A DNA stretch of 64,000 bases, from the NCBI RefSeq assembly GCF_029867415.1, contig NC_081186.1, positions 104,940,753 to 105,004,752 of the forward strand, read 5' to 3'. A program made the translations under genes and the position numbers. Below are positions 51,461 to 64,000 of this stretch, in pieces. The notes under the pieces are model-generated. The model saw only the letters and a list, made by a program, of their open reading frames with translations, searched no databases and was not told the DNA's origin. The DNA comes from Vicia villosa. Lineage: Eukaryota; Streptophyta; Magnoliopsida; Fabales; Fabaceae. The number at the start of each line of letters is the position of its first letter. The stretch's first letter is position 1.

Positions 51461-53099
51461 TCAAAGGGTCACACTTGGGTACTTGCAAGATCCATAACCT
51501 TCATAAAAGAAAAAAATTAACCATAATCTAGTTTATTTAAATCATTTGTTTAATATCTATGTCTATAAAGCAAGTTTTAAACTTGAAAATATATTTCTAT
51601 ACAAGAATTAAAAAAAAGAAACTTACTTGGATCCTTTGCAATTTGGGTGGCAAGCCCGTTGAAATGACAAGTTCCACCCACATGTCTAAACTGAGACCAA
51701 TAGGAGCTAAATGCATAGCTAGCATGAGCCACCACTGAATCTGGTTTAAAACACGGTTTCCCGAGTTGAACCGAATCACATGTTTGGTTACCTTGTGAGC
51801 AAGCGTATGACAATGCCTCCACAACCGCCGTCTCATTTGCTCCCTGTGCCACCACACACCACGCCTTCCCTTTATAATCCTCTGCCGGTGGCAATGTCTT
51901 AAACTCCGACTCTAGAGTTTTGCCAGAAAGGTCGATCTCGTAAATATTTGAGCCATTTGGGTATAATAACCCAAAGTGACGCTCTGTCCCCAAACCCGAT
52001 TTCAAGTTTTCATTAAACAAAGCAAATATAAATGACGGTAGAACCAAACCCGGTCGAGCCGGTGTCCCTATATGAGGTTTTTTTGTAACTTTCTTTACAA
52101 AGTTTCTGTTATATGTTGCAGCATTGTGAATATTCGCACCGAGTTGGTCCAAGTTGCCACCATTAGGCCAACCCGTTTCAGCAATAAAGATCCGAATACC
52201 CGGAAACCCTAGTCCCTCCATTGCAAAATAAACCGCATCCACCATTTGATCAAATAAATTAGTATAAACCAAACCCGTATTTGAATCCGTAACCGTGATG
52301 TTATTGGATTCAAAAAGAGCATAATTCAAGTTAATATTAATAGGATCTGAAGTCCAAGCAAAAAACGGATAAACATCCAAGAAGAAATAAGAGTTGGTAA
52401 CATGTAAGAACTCCAACATGGGTTTAATAACACTAAAGGCAATGTCATTTCTAAATGTTCCATTTGAAGGTGGAAATGAAGTTTGTAATACATCCATTGC
52501 TGAAGTGGTTCCAACTTTGATTTTATGCAAACCATAGATAGTTAAGGAATGTTTGATTCGACGCATCGCAGGTACAATGTGAGGCCATGTTTGGTTTGTT
52601 GTTGAGGAAATGAGTTCATTACCGACGAGAAGATAACGAATGAGCGTTTTTGGATAAAATGGTACGAGGTTTGATTGGATCCATTGGTTTGAGAATGTTT
52701 GGTTTAAGGATATGTTGGTAATGAGTTGATTTGGCAGCATGATTGATACTTGGAGTTGGAGTCCTGTGTTTTCGAGGGCTTTAAGGATTTCTGGATTTGT
52801 GTCATAGATTTTGACCCGTTTGGCTTTGAGGTTTTTGATGAGAGACACAGAGGCTGTTGGTGTTGGAAGGTTGTTACCTAGTTGTCCATAGTTTACTCCA
52901 GGTTGCTCTGAAATTTCTCCACCTATGGTGTCATGTTAGAAAATTGAGGTTAGAGAAAAACACTAGATTCTTTAATAAATAAAACACACAAAGTTTGTGA
53001 TTTTGATTTATGTGAAGAGAAAAGGTGAAGTTACTTACTTGAAGTGAAGAATAAGGAGAAGATAAATAGAGAAATCAGAGCCATAACCATTGCTTTCAT
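51461..53099 (-). CDS. Glucan endo-1,3-beta-glucosidase, GH17 plus X8 (CBM43)
   Basis: Hydrolyses beta-1,3-glucan (callose) in the apoplast or cell wall; such enzymes act in plasmodesmal, pollen and defence processes. Three exons, 53039-53099, 51627-52922 and 51461-51498, give 464 aa. The signal peptide is MKAMVMALISLFIFSLFFTS; the mature start is near GEISEQPGVNYGQLGNN. GH17 motifs include VGNE (acid/base Glu123) and FIAETGWPNGG (nucleophile Glu269). The X8 domain spans about 371-464, starting KGKAWCVVAQ with the family cysteines (CSQGNQTCDS, CFKPDS, GTCHFNG). The last exon adds YGSCKYPSVTL; reading through its donor would give a false extension. No hydrophobic tail follows X8, so there is no sign of a GPI anchor. 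Confidence 0.94.
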
Positions 53100-54493
53100 T
53101 GATACTGTGTTTCTTGGAGCTGCTCAAGTCATTTTGAGATGTGTATGAGATTAAATTGAAGGCAAAATTAGAGATTTAGATCATGATAACATGGTTGACA
53201 TGTGAGAAGATTAGTCTTCAACTCTTGATCATCTATTGCAATTGGAAATATAAAACATTTTATATTTGATTTCAAGTTGTTTTCTTATTGAATGGTTGTT
53301 GGAAATAATATTATCATAGTCACAATTTTAATTATTATTTGATTGCAACCGATGAGTTATATTTATGTGGCTGCAGAAGTTTGACTTAAGAAGGAGATAT
53401 GATGGCAAGTGGAATTGGAGTGCTCAATTTGGTGCAAGAAGCCTACATAGAATGAAATATGAAATGAAATATGTTAATAAATAAAAACAGTAATAATTAA
53501 TTTTATAAAATTGAGTTAGATTTTATTACAATTCTAAGAAATATGTTTAGATGAGGTCGTGGTAAATGTCAATGTAAATGGTAGTTCAACGGGTAATTTA
53601 AGGTCATCCGGTTTTGATGATTTTTTGAGAAACTTTTGTGGAGGTTGGATTATAAGTTTTGCAAGAAGTTGATGTTTCATATTTAATATTAATATTAAGT
53701 TTCAAGTCATTTCTCATTAACTTAATATAGCTTGAAACCATAGTTTCAGAAATATAATTTGTGAATTTGACTCTCAAATAACTGAAATTTATTCAAGATG
53801 TGCAATCTACTCATCCATATGCTACTGTTGATTGGCTTGTTAAATTGAAAATCTCAATTGTTCCAGAGTGTTTTTTACTTGTCCCTCTTCTTTCGATAAT
53901 AATATTTGTTTAGTTTAATTTTCCGTTATTTTTTCATTGATAAAAAAAATTAGAACGCCCATCAAATATATATAATTATTTTGTTTGTTTTATTAACACA
54001 TGATATTCTGTTCATACTGATATAAATTATTACTAGATGTTATAAAAATAATATATTTATTGCAACTAGTATCTTTAAATTTCCAAATATATAATTTTTT
54101 AAATGCATGATCAAGTATAAAAATCACATTTTTATACATCTAAAATTAAAAATAAAAAATAATCACAAACAGTGTCACAAAATTTATGTTGCTAAATAAA
54201 CTCAAATAAACCGATGTAAATAGATCCATAATGCATACCTATTACTTTTCCAACTCTTGGTTCGTTGCTTATTATCCTTTGTAAATTGCAGAAACATGAA
54301 AGTCAACTCATCTTGGTAAAGGCAAGATGCACAACAAGTCGCCAGAAAAATTGAACATTAGTGACACCTATTTCTAAGAAATAACAACAAAAGTTTAATT
54401 ACATCAATTGGGTGATCAAAAGTTACACCTAGGTTTTATAAAGTGCAAAAGACGTGGACGGGCAAGTTGAACTACAAAGGCAAAAATAAGCCA
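53100..54493. other. Spacer between glucanase and copper ATPase genes
   Basis: The left part holds the promoter of the minus-strand glucanase and the right part the 3'UTR of the minus-strand ATPase. No additional gene, and no clear element ends, were recognised. Confidence 0.5.
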
Positions 54494-57400
54494 TTAAAAG
54501 GATTCAACATGAAAAGGTTTTTTATAGAACTGCAGCAAAAGAGATGAAGAAACCACACTAAGAGAAGATGCAGCCATACAAGCACCAGCAAGCCATGGTG
54601 GCAATCTGATTCCGGTAAACGGGTACAAAACACCAGCCGCAATTGGCATGCCTAAAATGTTGTAACCAAGAGCCCAAATGTAGTTCAGTCTGATACGAGA
54701 CATGGTCTTTCTAGAGAGATCTATGGCTGTAATCACATCTTCCAAGTTGCTTTTGACCAGAACTATATCAGCTGCTTCTATAGCTACATCAGTTCCGGCA
54801 CCTATTGCCATACCGACATCAGCAGCAACCAAAGCCGGAGAGTCATTTATTCCATCACCTACCATTGCCACAGTCATTCCCTTCATCTGCATCAAGTTTT
54901 AAGTGAAAAATCAGAAATCAGAAAATGTTTGTATTTTTGTCAGACTATCTACGATATTGTATCTTATGTAATTTTATAACCAAGATGTGTCAATTAAATT
55001 AGTTCATCATATCAAATTGAAATGAAAAAAAAAACTGGTTTTAGCATGAGTTTCATATAGCTGGCTCAGAAGCTTTACCTGCAACTCTTTCACCTTATCA
55101 GCTTTGCCTACTGGATCTGTCTCAGCAAAGACCTGGTCAATACCAACTTCATTTGCAATAGCAGTTGCAGTAGCAAGGTTATCTCCCGTCACGATGACGC
55201 TTGTGATACCCATGGAGTGGAGAAATTGTATAACACGTTTAGCCTCTGGCTTTACCGGATCAGATACAGAGAATGCTCCAGCAATCTTTCCATTAATTGA
55301 AACTAAAACACAAGTTCTAGCCAGATTCTCATTTTCAGAGATGTACTTCTCCGCCGCGGAAGATATTTTAACATTACAAGCATTCATGAGTCTCCTGTTT
55401 CCAACTAAAACTGTTCTATCCCCAACTTTTCCACTTACCCCGGCTCCCATGTGTACCTCAAAATCAACAACATCTGGCACTTCCTCAGGGCAAGAACCGA
55501 ACTGCTTGCGAAGCTTTTTTGCGTGCGCCACAACAGCTTTTGCTATGGGGTGTTCGCTACTTGCCTAAAAATATGTACATATAATTAGCTTATTTATTAT
55601 GGAGAAATGTTAATTAAGATATATAGATTGGAAAAGATTCATTATCATTGAGAATTGTTCTTGTTTTTCATTTCACTAAACAAAATTGGAACCTGATTCT
55701 ATATAGCTCTACCAATATTACATTGGTCGAGTGTGGATGAAAAAACATGGTTTGGTGGAGAGACCACATCAAAGTTTGCCAACCAAGTAATCCGACAAAC
55801 ATTAATCATAGGCAAATTTTGGTGGTTACTTTGTAACTATGATATGGTTAGTAAAAAAATATAATTCTCTCTATAGCAGGATCCAGGGAAGGATAAATGT
55901 GTTAAAGATCTATTTTAGTGTTATTCGACATCTATCTGCAAGAGGCCTACTCCACCACTCGAACCACAGCAGCAACTACGACCATTGCACCAAGACTTTC
56001 ATTCTCACTCCATTAAACAAGTATGATATCAAAATCTGAGGACTACATACTATATAGAATTTTCTTCCAAATCTCCTTAATGACATAAACAAGTATGATA
56101 TCAAAATCCGAGGACTACATACTATTTAGATTTTTTTTTCCCAAATCTCCTTAATGAAAGACAAACTACGTTCGCTCTTTGTTTTTCTTTATACTTATTT
56201 GATACTAGTAGTACCGATTTTACAATAGAAGCACTTGAAATTAACCCAAGCATTTTTTTAAGCTTTAGTGAAAATAAAAACTAAATTTGATTTCTTTTTC
56301 TGTATTCTTCAATATCTTTCGCACATGTTCTAAAAATGTTAATAAGAATAGCACTTCATAAATTTGCAGCTATCCAAATAAGTACAGGATGCAACATAAA
56401 AAAAATACCTCAACCGAAATTGCCATGTCACATAACACCTCCATAGAAAAGTCAGGAAAGAGCACTGCACTAACTACTGCTGGCTTCCCAACTGTTAGCG
56501 TCCCAGTCTTATCAAATACAATAGTCTTTACCTGCATCGAAGTTGGGAACAATGAATAGGAATTTATTTTAATAAAACACGGACAAATTTTAGAAATGTA
56601 TTGCAGATTAGCATCAAATAAACACTACTATGGTATGCACAACATGAATGTCTTGGATACAATGGAAAGTGAAACAGAGCAATCTTAGCACCCAAAAAAA
56701 TATATAGCTTTGGCGATGTTTTTAATGCAAACTGCACAAATAACATCAGAAATTTGGAATGTTGTTTACCCTTCAATATCTAGTTATCATGGTTCAAACA
56801 TTTAAATCCTGATAAACAAAACTAGAGGGAAAGGTTCACATGTTGTGTTAAAACTACAATATTGACAAACTTTCGAATTAGTATATTCTCCTAATGTGAG
56901 AAAAATTTACATAGAACTGAAGATATGAAGAACCTGGAAATTGAAATTTCATTACCTTGTGTGCCTTCTCCAGTGCATCTCCACCCTTGATGAGCACTCC
57001 TTGAGAAGCACCTATGCCTGAAGCCACCATGACTGCAGTTGGTGTAGCTAGACCCAAAGCACATGGACAAGCAACTACTAACACAGAAATTGCAAACTGC
57101 AAAGCAAGCTCAAATGCATCCATTCCTTTTGGTATCCAATGTTTGGGGTAAAACCCCACTTCCCCAGGAATGAGCCACCCCAGCCAAGTTGTGAATGCTA
57201 CAACAACCACCTAAGAATGCAGCTGCAGAGTAAGCATCTTCACAGGGATAATATATTGTAACTATCATTGCAATGCTTATGTAAGTTAAGAGATAAAATG
57301 ACACGGTATCTTAATTATCCCTTCATTTTTAGTCCAATAATATTAGCGTATAAACAGAAAGATGGAAAGAAATAGAAAAGTTCATCACTGAACAAATGAC

Positions 57401-60400
57401 AAATAACATGTAAGTCATGTCTTCAAATGCTTTTACATGAGCCAGAATTCCTAGAACCCAAAACTGAAATGATTATATTCATGCCACATCAAGATAAAAA
57501 CAAATAAAACCCAACCCAGTTAAGAAAATTTATGTCATGAGCCAGAATTTCTTATCACCCATAAGAAAATTCCCTCCCAATACATGCTTATCACTGAAGT
57601 AGTCTATTCTCCATAATCATACATATAGTTAGAGGGAATCAACAGTAACAATAATCAGAGGTTACCATTTACCAATTGGCGGAGCCATAGCAGGTGCCAA
57701 CAACAATGTTAGCTGGACTTTGCCAAGTCGCCAACAACAATGGTTTCTTAAATTTATAGGCGACAAGACAAAGATAATAATCAAGAATAAAATATGAAAT
57801 ATTGGTTTTTAACTTTAATCCTTGACACTTGGAATTTCAATTCATAGGATCATAGTTCTGATCAAATATATAAAAAATTATACGTGAACTGATTGCTTTT
57901 TAATTCCATGGAATTGGAACAGCAATTCTCAGTTACACACAATTGTTGTATCATGTGTAGCATAATCAACAAGATTCCACTCTATTATTTTTAGATAGAT
58001 TTACCACCATAGTTTCTTGTAATACAGACTAATTTGATTTAAAAACCAGTTCTTTTGCTCTATTTTTCAAATGCAGCCAAACAAGATAGTTGGAATTGCA
58101 AGGTCCAATTCCAATGCTTAATTTCAGATCCAACTCCACGCATCAACCGACACATAAAAGTATAGCTAGAAAAAAATACTCACAATTGGAACAAAAACCC
58201 TTGAAATATCATCCGCAAGTTTTTGAACTGGTGCTTTGGCAAGTTGAGCAGCTTCTACGAGTTGAACAATTTGAGAAAGGGCAGTGTCTGATCCAACATG
58301 TGTAGCCTTAACCAACAAGCAACCATTCTCATTGATTGTTCCACTGATAACCTGTTAAACACATTTTGAAAAAATTAAAAATGCTCTCAGCACGCTATCA
58401 TGCTACCTTAACATAATTTAAACCATCAGAACTTGGATATTTTTAGAGATTGTACACATTTCCCTAGATCCCCCTTCCCGTGAAAAAAAGAGAGGAAGAT
58501 GTCAATCCAATGTGTCTCTCTGTTTACAATACATCACAGACTACATTCACTATCTCACTTTTTAGTTACACCTTTTTGGTTCAGGGTTAAGATGTTGCTC
58601 ATTCTCAATCCTATCTTTCATAAAAATCTTACGCGCACCTTCATTAATGTGTTTGCCATTAATTTGTTGAATTTCTCCTGATCTGCTAATTCGTAACATA
58701 AAAAAATACTAGTCAAGGGTCCTAACACATGTATAATACCTTGTCTCCTGGACTTTTGGCAATGGGTCTTGCCTCCCCTGTGATCATACTTTCATTTGCA
58801 TAGCTTTGCCCTTTTATAACAATACCATCGATGGGAATTTTAGCCCCAGGCACAATCTTAATTATGTCATTCTTTTGAATAAGTTGAGTGTCAATTTCTG
58901 TCTCTGTGATGATGTTAGCATCAGTGTCAATTGCTACTAAATAAGCTTTATCAGGAACAAGTTGTGTTAGCTTTCCTAAAGCATCTGATGTTTTCCCTTT
59001 AGCCACAATCTCCAAGTATTTTCCTAGTAGAATAAAGGATATTAACATGGAACTGGTCTCAAAAAAATCTTGTCCTTGAAATGTATCTGAAGTCAGTGCT
59101 TTTATTACAATATATAATGAGTAAAAATAAGCAGCATTAGTGCCTAATGCAACCAGCACATCCATGTTAGCAGATCTTCTCCTCAGTGCATGATATGATC
59201 CCAAATAGAACCTAGTAACAGTAATAACAATAGCCATTGTAAAATGCTTGTACAAACCTGTATCTATAGAAAACAGATACATACTAAACCATCTTCTCAC
59301 TAATAATTAATAATAAAGGTAACACAAAACTGGGACTAAAGTCAGTAAACAGTTTTTCTTATAATAATAGTACCTTTTTCCAACTATGAACTGCACAGGC
59401 GTGCTAAGGATCCATCTTAAAAACAACCCAAGAGTAAGCATATTATGAAGCTTATAGTTCAACCAGTTTCCATATGGGGGAAGCATGGGAAGCACCATGG
59501 CGAATACAAACACAGGTACAGAAAACAAGCAGCTGAACAAAAACTGATTTCTATACATGCGAATTTCATTTACTTTATCCCTTTCTCTTTGTCCAGAAGG
59601 AGAGTACAAAGTTGCTAGATACAGCTTGGAGCCACGGCTAGCTTCTTGAACACAATGAATAAGAGTTCTCGGACCTGTAATATCGGGAACATAGCTAATC
59701 GTAACTATATGTTCTGAAAAGTCCATTTCAACACGGTTCACACCTGCAGCTAACTCAAGGTAAGACACTAACACATTAGCATCTTCTTCAGTATCAATCC
59801 CTTCGATTTTTAGATGAACTTTGTTTGCGTCATTCCCAGAACTAATAAGTTCTCCTCCAAAGCCCGCATCTTCTATAGCTTCAATTATTTTTTCAGGATC
59901 GGCAAGGCTAGGATCATAATGCACTTTTGCCTCCTCTAAAGCTAAACCAACTATTGCCCTTTTCACTCCATCCACCATTTGAAGTGCTTTTTCAACCGAC
60001 TCAGAACAACTTGTACATGCCATTCCTTTAATCCTGATTCGGCACACCGATATGTCTTGGTCATGATCATGAACCTCATTAACCTTAAACCCACTCTCTT
60101 CTATGCTTTCTTTTATTCTTTTTGCCTACATTAAAAAATGATTTATTACCTTAACATGAATCCTTATTCCATATTTCAATACAAAAACATTAACATAAAA
60201 ATGAATATAGATTATGAAGTTCATATAATAATAATATATCTTAAATTGAATGAGTGAAATATCACAGGTTCAACGCCCTAAATCGAATGTTCATTCAGCT
60301 ACCAACTAAATTGAATTAATGAGCCTGTTTGCAAGCATTTTTATTCATTACTAAAACCAACCATGTTAAATTACATATAAATTTTTTATCATAAAAAAAG

Positions 60401-60616
60401 CTCAATAAAATTAATATAAATTTGGACATAGAGATCAAATTTTGACTCATTTTTTATTCAGAAAGTTTTATAATATTCTAATTGCAAAAAATCATTCAAA
60501 AACTTAAATCTACTAAACATGGAATAAACTACTCACATCATAATTTTACCTAAACTAAAAGTAAAATTTTCAAATTCCATTAGGAAAACAAAAGCGTAAT
60601 AAGAATAATACTAATT

Positions 60617-60711
<95 letters not shown>

Positions 60712-60972
60712 GTAATAATAATAATAACTGAAGATGATTGTGTGGCTTACAGTTATGAGTTTGGGAACAAATTTGACGGCGGCACGGCCGTCAAGTGACG
60801 AAACTGCAATACTTTCAACGCCGTTAAGATTCGCAAGCGCCGATTCAATAGAATTAACACAAGAAGCGCACTTGATATCGCTAATTTGAAACGTAACCGT
60901 CCGAACGACGACGTTTTCTTCTGCAGATTGCAACAGAGGAATCTTCACATCGTCAACTCCGTCATCTTCCAT
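54494..60972 (-). CDS. HMA5: HMA5-like Cu+-transporting P1B-type ATPase
   Basis: Pumps Cu+ across a membrane at the cost of ATP; Arabidopsis HMA5 works in root copper detoxification. Eight exons keep frame (956 aa): 60751-60972, 59374-60125, 58740-59211, 58184-58351, 56956-57210, 56409-56531, 55079-55564, 54494-54886. Metal-binding domain 1 has CASC (35-38) and domain 2 has GMACTSC (CTSC 111-114). A third, degenerate domain without CxxC begins [16 protein letters not shown], as in HMA5. P1B-type motifs are TGE (469-471), CPC (586-588), DKTGT (Asp630), HP (669-670) in [19 protein letters not shown] (836-841), and the final-helix YN and MAASS segments. The first intron carries an (ATT)n tract beginning about 20 bp from its donor. 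HMA7/RAN1 is the alternative, less likely by the domain layout. Confidence 0.95.
56015..56157. repeat. About 70-bp tandem duplication in an ATPase intron
   Basis: AAACAAGTATGATATCAAAA followed by a GAGGACTACATACTAT block and CCAAATCTCCTTAATGA occurs twice (about 56015 and 56086), with a few differences. It lies in the intron between exons 55079-55564 and 56409-56531. Confidence 0.8.
60614..60728. repeat. (AAT)n trinucleotide microsatellite in ATPase intron 1
   Basis: A run of nearly forty AAT/TAA trinucleotides (ATT on the transcribed strand), with one AGT interruption near 60710, lies about 20 bp inside the 5' splice site (donor at 60745-60750). Length variation here would change the spacing of early intron sequence but not the coding frame. 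Confidence 0.95.
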
Positions 60973-62639
60973 ATTCGAATCGAAGAGAAATAATCGAAAG
61001 AGATGATGAAGACGAGTTTCGAATTTGGAGCGAAGGAGAAAATAGGTTTTGGAATCGAAGGTGAAGAAAAAGAGGGAGAGATTTTTGTTTTGTAGGGTTT
61101 ATAGCTACGGATGTAACGAGAAGAGAGATAGTGGAGAGTACGTGACTGCGTGCGTCAGTTTAGTTTTTTGGAATGAAGCTGGAATGGAATCGTGGTTTGA
61201 ACTTTTGAATTGGTAACGACTTGGGACTTTCTTTCCCACCAAAAGTCGGCACTTTACCGATTCTGCCCCTTTATTCGTTATTCGTTATGCTAGTGGGTAG
61301 ATAAGGTTGATGGTTTTCGGAAACAGGGGCTTATTCGGTATTTTGATTGTTTGTTTTTCTTAATGGAGTAGAATTTTTCATTTTTTTCTTAGTAGCTAGT
61401 ATTAACTTTTTTCAAATACTGTGTTTTATTCGTTGAATTGACGAGAGCTTTATTAAAGCTAGCTTAGAAAATAATAACGTCTTCCATTTTTATAGAAAAT
61501 AATAATGTATAAAAGTTAGAGTTAAAAGGTTGTGCACAGAAGTGAAAAATAATTTTATACTGTCATTAAATAAAAAATTATCAATTTGCCATGTAATTAA
61601 GTAATTTTTTAAATAAAAAAATTGTTTAATTGGATATGGTGATTGGTTGAGAGTGTAAAATATCTTTAGACTGTCAATGGATCATCCCTTTTCTCAAAAA
61701 GTTAATATTCTTTGTTTAACTTCTTACATGTTGAAATAATTTGTACGACTCCGTGTTTATTTTTATTTTTTGGAAACATTCAACTCCTTGTTTATGTACA
61801 CAAGATTAGAATCTTTCCACTTTAAAAAAGAAATTGAAAATTTATTTATAGAGATACAATAGTTTGAAAATTTTAATTATATTTAATGATAGTTAGACTT
61901 AATTGATGATGGGATTTGTCATTTAAAAATAGAAATTTATAAATAAAGTCTTTGATATTTTTAAGGGTTCGTTTTCTTCAAGCATTTTATGTAGTCCTAT
62001 TTTTTGGATTAATATTTTTAAAAATAATATTCATATCAGTCAATAGAGGCTAGATCGGACTAAGAAAAAATATGTTTGGGTACAGAAGTGAAAGAAGAGA
62101 TATAGGCTAGCTAAATGCCCTGTGATAATACTATCACGAGTCAGGATAAATTTGAATGACTAGTGACCATAACTCGTTAAGTAATCTTAATTTTTTCGCT
62201 TAGTCTTCCCTCTTTCTAGCATTACGAGATGCATAGTCCTCTAACGTCTTTGCTTGGAATTCCGGTATTAAGCCTGCGGCTGAAGCAGAGAACCGCACAT
62301 GTAAGTGTTTGACCAAAAATTTAATGTTCAGAAAAATTTATAATATTTTTTTAATTTAAATTTATAAAAAATTAAAATTAAAAATAAATATGAGTAGTAG
62401 TAATAGTATGATGTTATAGTTAATTAAACTTTATTTTTATAAAATTTTGGATCCCTACTCTATAAGCATGAAAATTATTATGAGAAAGCCTCTATTCTAG
62501 AGAGAATGTTGTTCACATTCGTCAATTTAATTAAACATCTTCTTCTTCTTCAACGTGGCAAAAAAGTGGAAATACTAGTCACTTTCACAAGAAAGAAAAT
62601 GAGTTAGGCCGGCTAAGCGTTCAGTTAGTTGTTGAACCT
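60973..62639. other. Promoter side of the copper ATPase gene and AT-rich intergenic DNA
   Basis: 60973-61140 is purine-rich on plus (pyrimidine-rich in the transcript) and fits the ATPase 5'UTR. Beyond it no gene was recognised. 61520-61690 has loosely inverted phrases ('attttatactgtcatt' and 'agactgtcaatgg') that may be MITE remains. Confidence 0.5.
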
Positions 62640-63590
62640 CCTTGACATTTGAGGGTCTTCTCATGTTTATGATTACTTGACATTTATCCAGATTCACCTA
62701 TATGCCCTGCTTGATGAGCATGAAACTTAAGAACTTTCTCGCCGGTACACCGAATGAACACTTGATTGGATTAAGGCACATATTGTAATCTCTGACGGAT
62801 CTCATGATATCTTTCAAATATGCAGTGTGGTTTCCCCTTTATGTCGTCTTCATAATCATGTAATAAATATACACTTCCAGTTTGTGTCATATTTGCCTTA
62901 TGAACACCTCATCCATGAGTTACTGGTAGGTGGTGCCATCGTTTTGTGCCCGAAAGGCATGATGTTGTAGTAATAATTATCGTGATTTGACATGAACACC
63001 TTCTTAGGAGTGTATATGGGATCCATTTTAATATAGTTGTACCTCAAATATGTGTCCATTAAACTTAAAGTTTGAAGCATAAATACCCGTCAATTAGGCG
63101 ACCTATATTATGGAGGGGATAAGGATCTTTAAGACATGTTGCATTGAGATCGGTGAAGTCAAAACACATACGACACTGGTTCAATGCCTTTCTCACCAAA
63201 GCCACATTAGCTAGCCACAAAGGGTATTTGATATCTGTCATAAAATCATCAGTTATTAGCTTTTGAACATTTTCGTCAATGGTAGTTCTCTTTTCTTCAC
63301 CAACCTCACATTTTCTATGAGATACTAGCTTAACCGAAGGATTTATGGAGAGTTAATGACACAACACTCTAGTGTTAATTCCAAGCATATCCAAAAGATA
63401 CCAAGGGAACATGTTGACACCCTTTATAACATGGCAATCAAGTCTTTCTCTTTCGATTCAGACAACGAGGTGCCTAACTTGGTGATCTGGTGTGACAGAG
63501 GCCTGACTTGGATCTCTTTCACATCTTCAGCTGGGGTGAGTTTTACTTTCAGATCGAAATCTTAGGTCTCAGCTCTCCGCATATGAGTCA
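62640..63590 (-). pseudogene. Ty3/gypsy polymerase remnant (pre-RT and reverse transcriptase)
   Basis: Minus-strand fragments follow gypsy pol order. They include EDVKEIQVRPLSHQITKLGT (about 63530), an IDENVQKLITDDFMTDIKYP block, ANVALVRKALNQCRMCFDFT with DLNATCLKDPYPLHNIGRL, MDTYLRYNYIKMDPI, KVFMSNHDNYYYNIMPFGHK, and a decayed stretch where the YIDDM catalytic block would be (YxDD not intact). Frames shift several times with stops. RNase H and integrase would lie further left and were not found. Non-functional. Confidence 0.87.
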
Positions 63591-63599
63591 TTCATTCTA

Positions 63600-64000
63600 G
63601 GGCGAGGGACTGCAACCAAGGCGAGGTGCTCCCTTACTATAGTCAAGCTATTCATGGTAAAATTTTGTTAGAAAATTGAACCGAATCATACTAAATCATT
63701 ATATAAGGTCACTCGAACAGAACTGAATCGTTTCAATTTTTCTAGAACCGAACTGAACCAAAATTTTTAATATGGTATAACGGTTTTGTATTACGAACCA
63801 TACCAAACCATTAGAAGACAAAATTTTCCAAACTAAACAATTTGTTAAAGAACCAAACCGTCATATATGATTTTGAATAAAAATTTTATTAAATTTTTTT
63901 TATTTTGGAATAAAACACAATTATTTTATTTTCGAAAACAAATCAATTTTTTTCGAAAAAACCGAATTTTCTTATTTTTAGTTTTTTTTTTCAAAAAAAT
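63600..64000. other. AT-rich DNA with CGGTT/AACCG motifs at the window edge
   Basis: 63670-63870 is dense in GAACCGAA, ACGGTTTT and AACCATACCAAACC phrases in both orientations. This is the style of the hAT-type element at 32954, though its ends may lie outside the window. No gene was recognised. Confidence 0.4.

Noticed and set aside
51577..51626. C-terminal extension of the glucanase (FLFFNSCIEIYFQV)
   Set aside because: It is intron read-through; a GTAAGT donor and a downstream exon encoding YGSCKYPSVTL give the expected family ending.
54702..55568. Plus-strand open frames opposite the ATPase exons
   Set aside because: They are antisense shadows of exons 7 and 8 of the ATPase gene.
60622..60744. 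Poly-Tyr extension of the copper ATPase first exon
   Set aside because: This is read-through past a GTAAGC donor into the (ATT)n intron tract; the next exon restores the family sequence.

Overview
The window is plant nuclear DNA, most probably from a papilionoid legume. It is AT-rich, its genes are split by many short introns with GT-AG borders, and it is littered with plant transposon remnants (hAT and Pong/PIF-Harbinger non-autonomous elements, MULE, Helitron, Ty1/copia, Ty3/gypsy). The legume assignment rests on remembered protein and LTR style, not on a search. No bacterial, organellar or CRISPR sequence was seen, and no tRNA or rRNA gene was recognised.

Six protein genes could be rebuilt exon by exon with the reading frame preserved across every junction. 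From left to right they are: (1) a VPS3/TGFBRAP1-like CORVET tethering subunit, minus strand, 4308-13587, 14 exons, 997 aa; (2) an MHK-type (MAK/RCK-like) protein kinase, minus strand, 19895-27967, 17 coding exons, 435 aa, with an upstream 5'UTR exon; (3) a DUF760 'UV-B-induced At3g17800-like' plastid protein, minus strand, 37897-39715, 2 exons, 386 aa; (4) a mediator-associated-protein-2-like nuclear protein, plus strand, 47771-50911, 5 exons, whose C-terminus is cut short by a frameshift inside a tandem repeat; (5) a GH17 beta-1,3-glucanase with an X8/CBM43 domain, minus strand, 51461-53099, 3 exons, 464 aa; (6) an HMA5-like Cu+ P1B-ATPase, minus strand, 54494-60972, 8 exons, 956 aa. They are ordinary housekeeping and stress genes without an evident shared pathway.

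The space between and inside the genes is mostly mobile-element debris. 1.7-2.8 kb holds a broken Helitron PIF1-like helicase. 13.8-14.6 kb is a hAT-type element with a perfect 8-bp target duplication and a (TA)n core, next to the VPS3 start. 15.8 and 44.8 kb carry two related MULE PB1-like fragments. 30.5-31.3 kb is a decayed plant-mobile-domain gene, with part of it repeated in inverted orientation at 31.5 kb. 32.95-33.63 kb is a second hAT element with a perfect 8-bp duplication. 35.26-36.78 kb is the 5' half of a Ty1/copia element. 40.36-41.10 kb is a Pong/mPing-like element with TAA duplications that still carries the start of its ORF1. 41.2-43.7 kb holds a captured-gene region, including an NPSN-type SNARE exon, that ends in a textbook Helitron 3' hairpin-CTAG. 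46.17-47.6 kb is a long-TIR MULE-like element abutting gene 4. 62.6-63.6 kb is a decayed Ty3/gypsy polymerase on the minus strand.

I found no convincing new molecular system. The most unusual items are the Pong-like element with a residual ORF1, the Helitron end with a captured SNARE exon, the C-terminal frameshift in gene 4, the TQY activation loop of the kinase, and the microsatellite-swollen hAT element upstream of VPS3.
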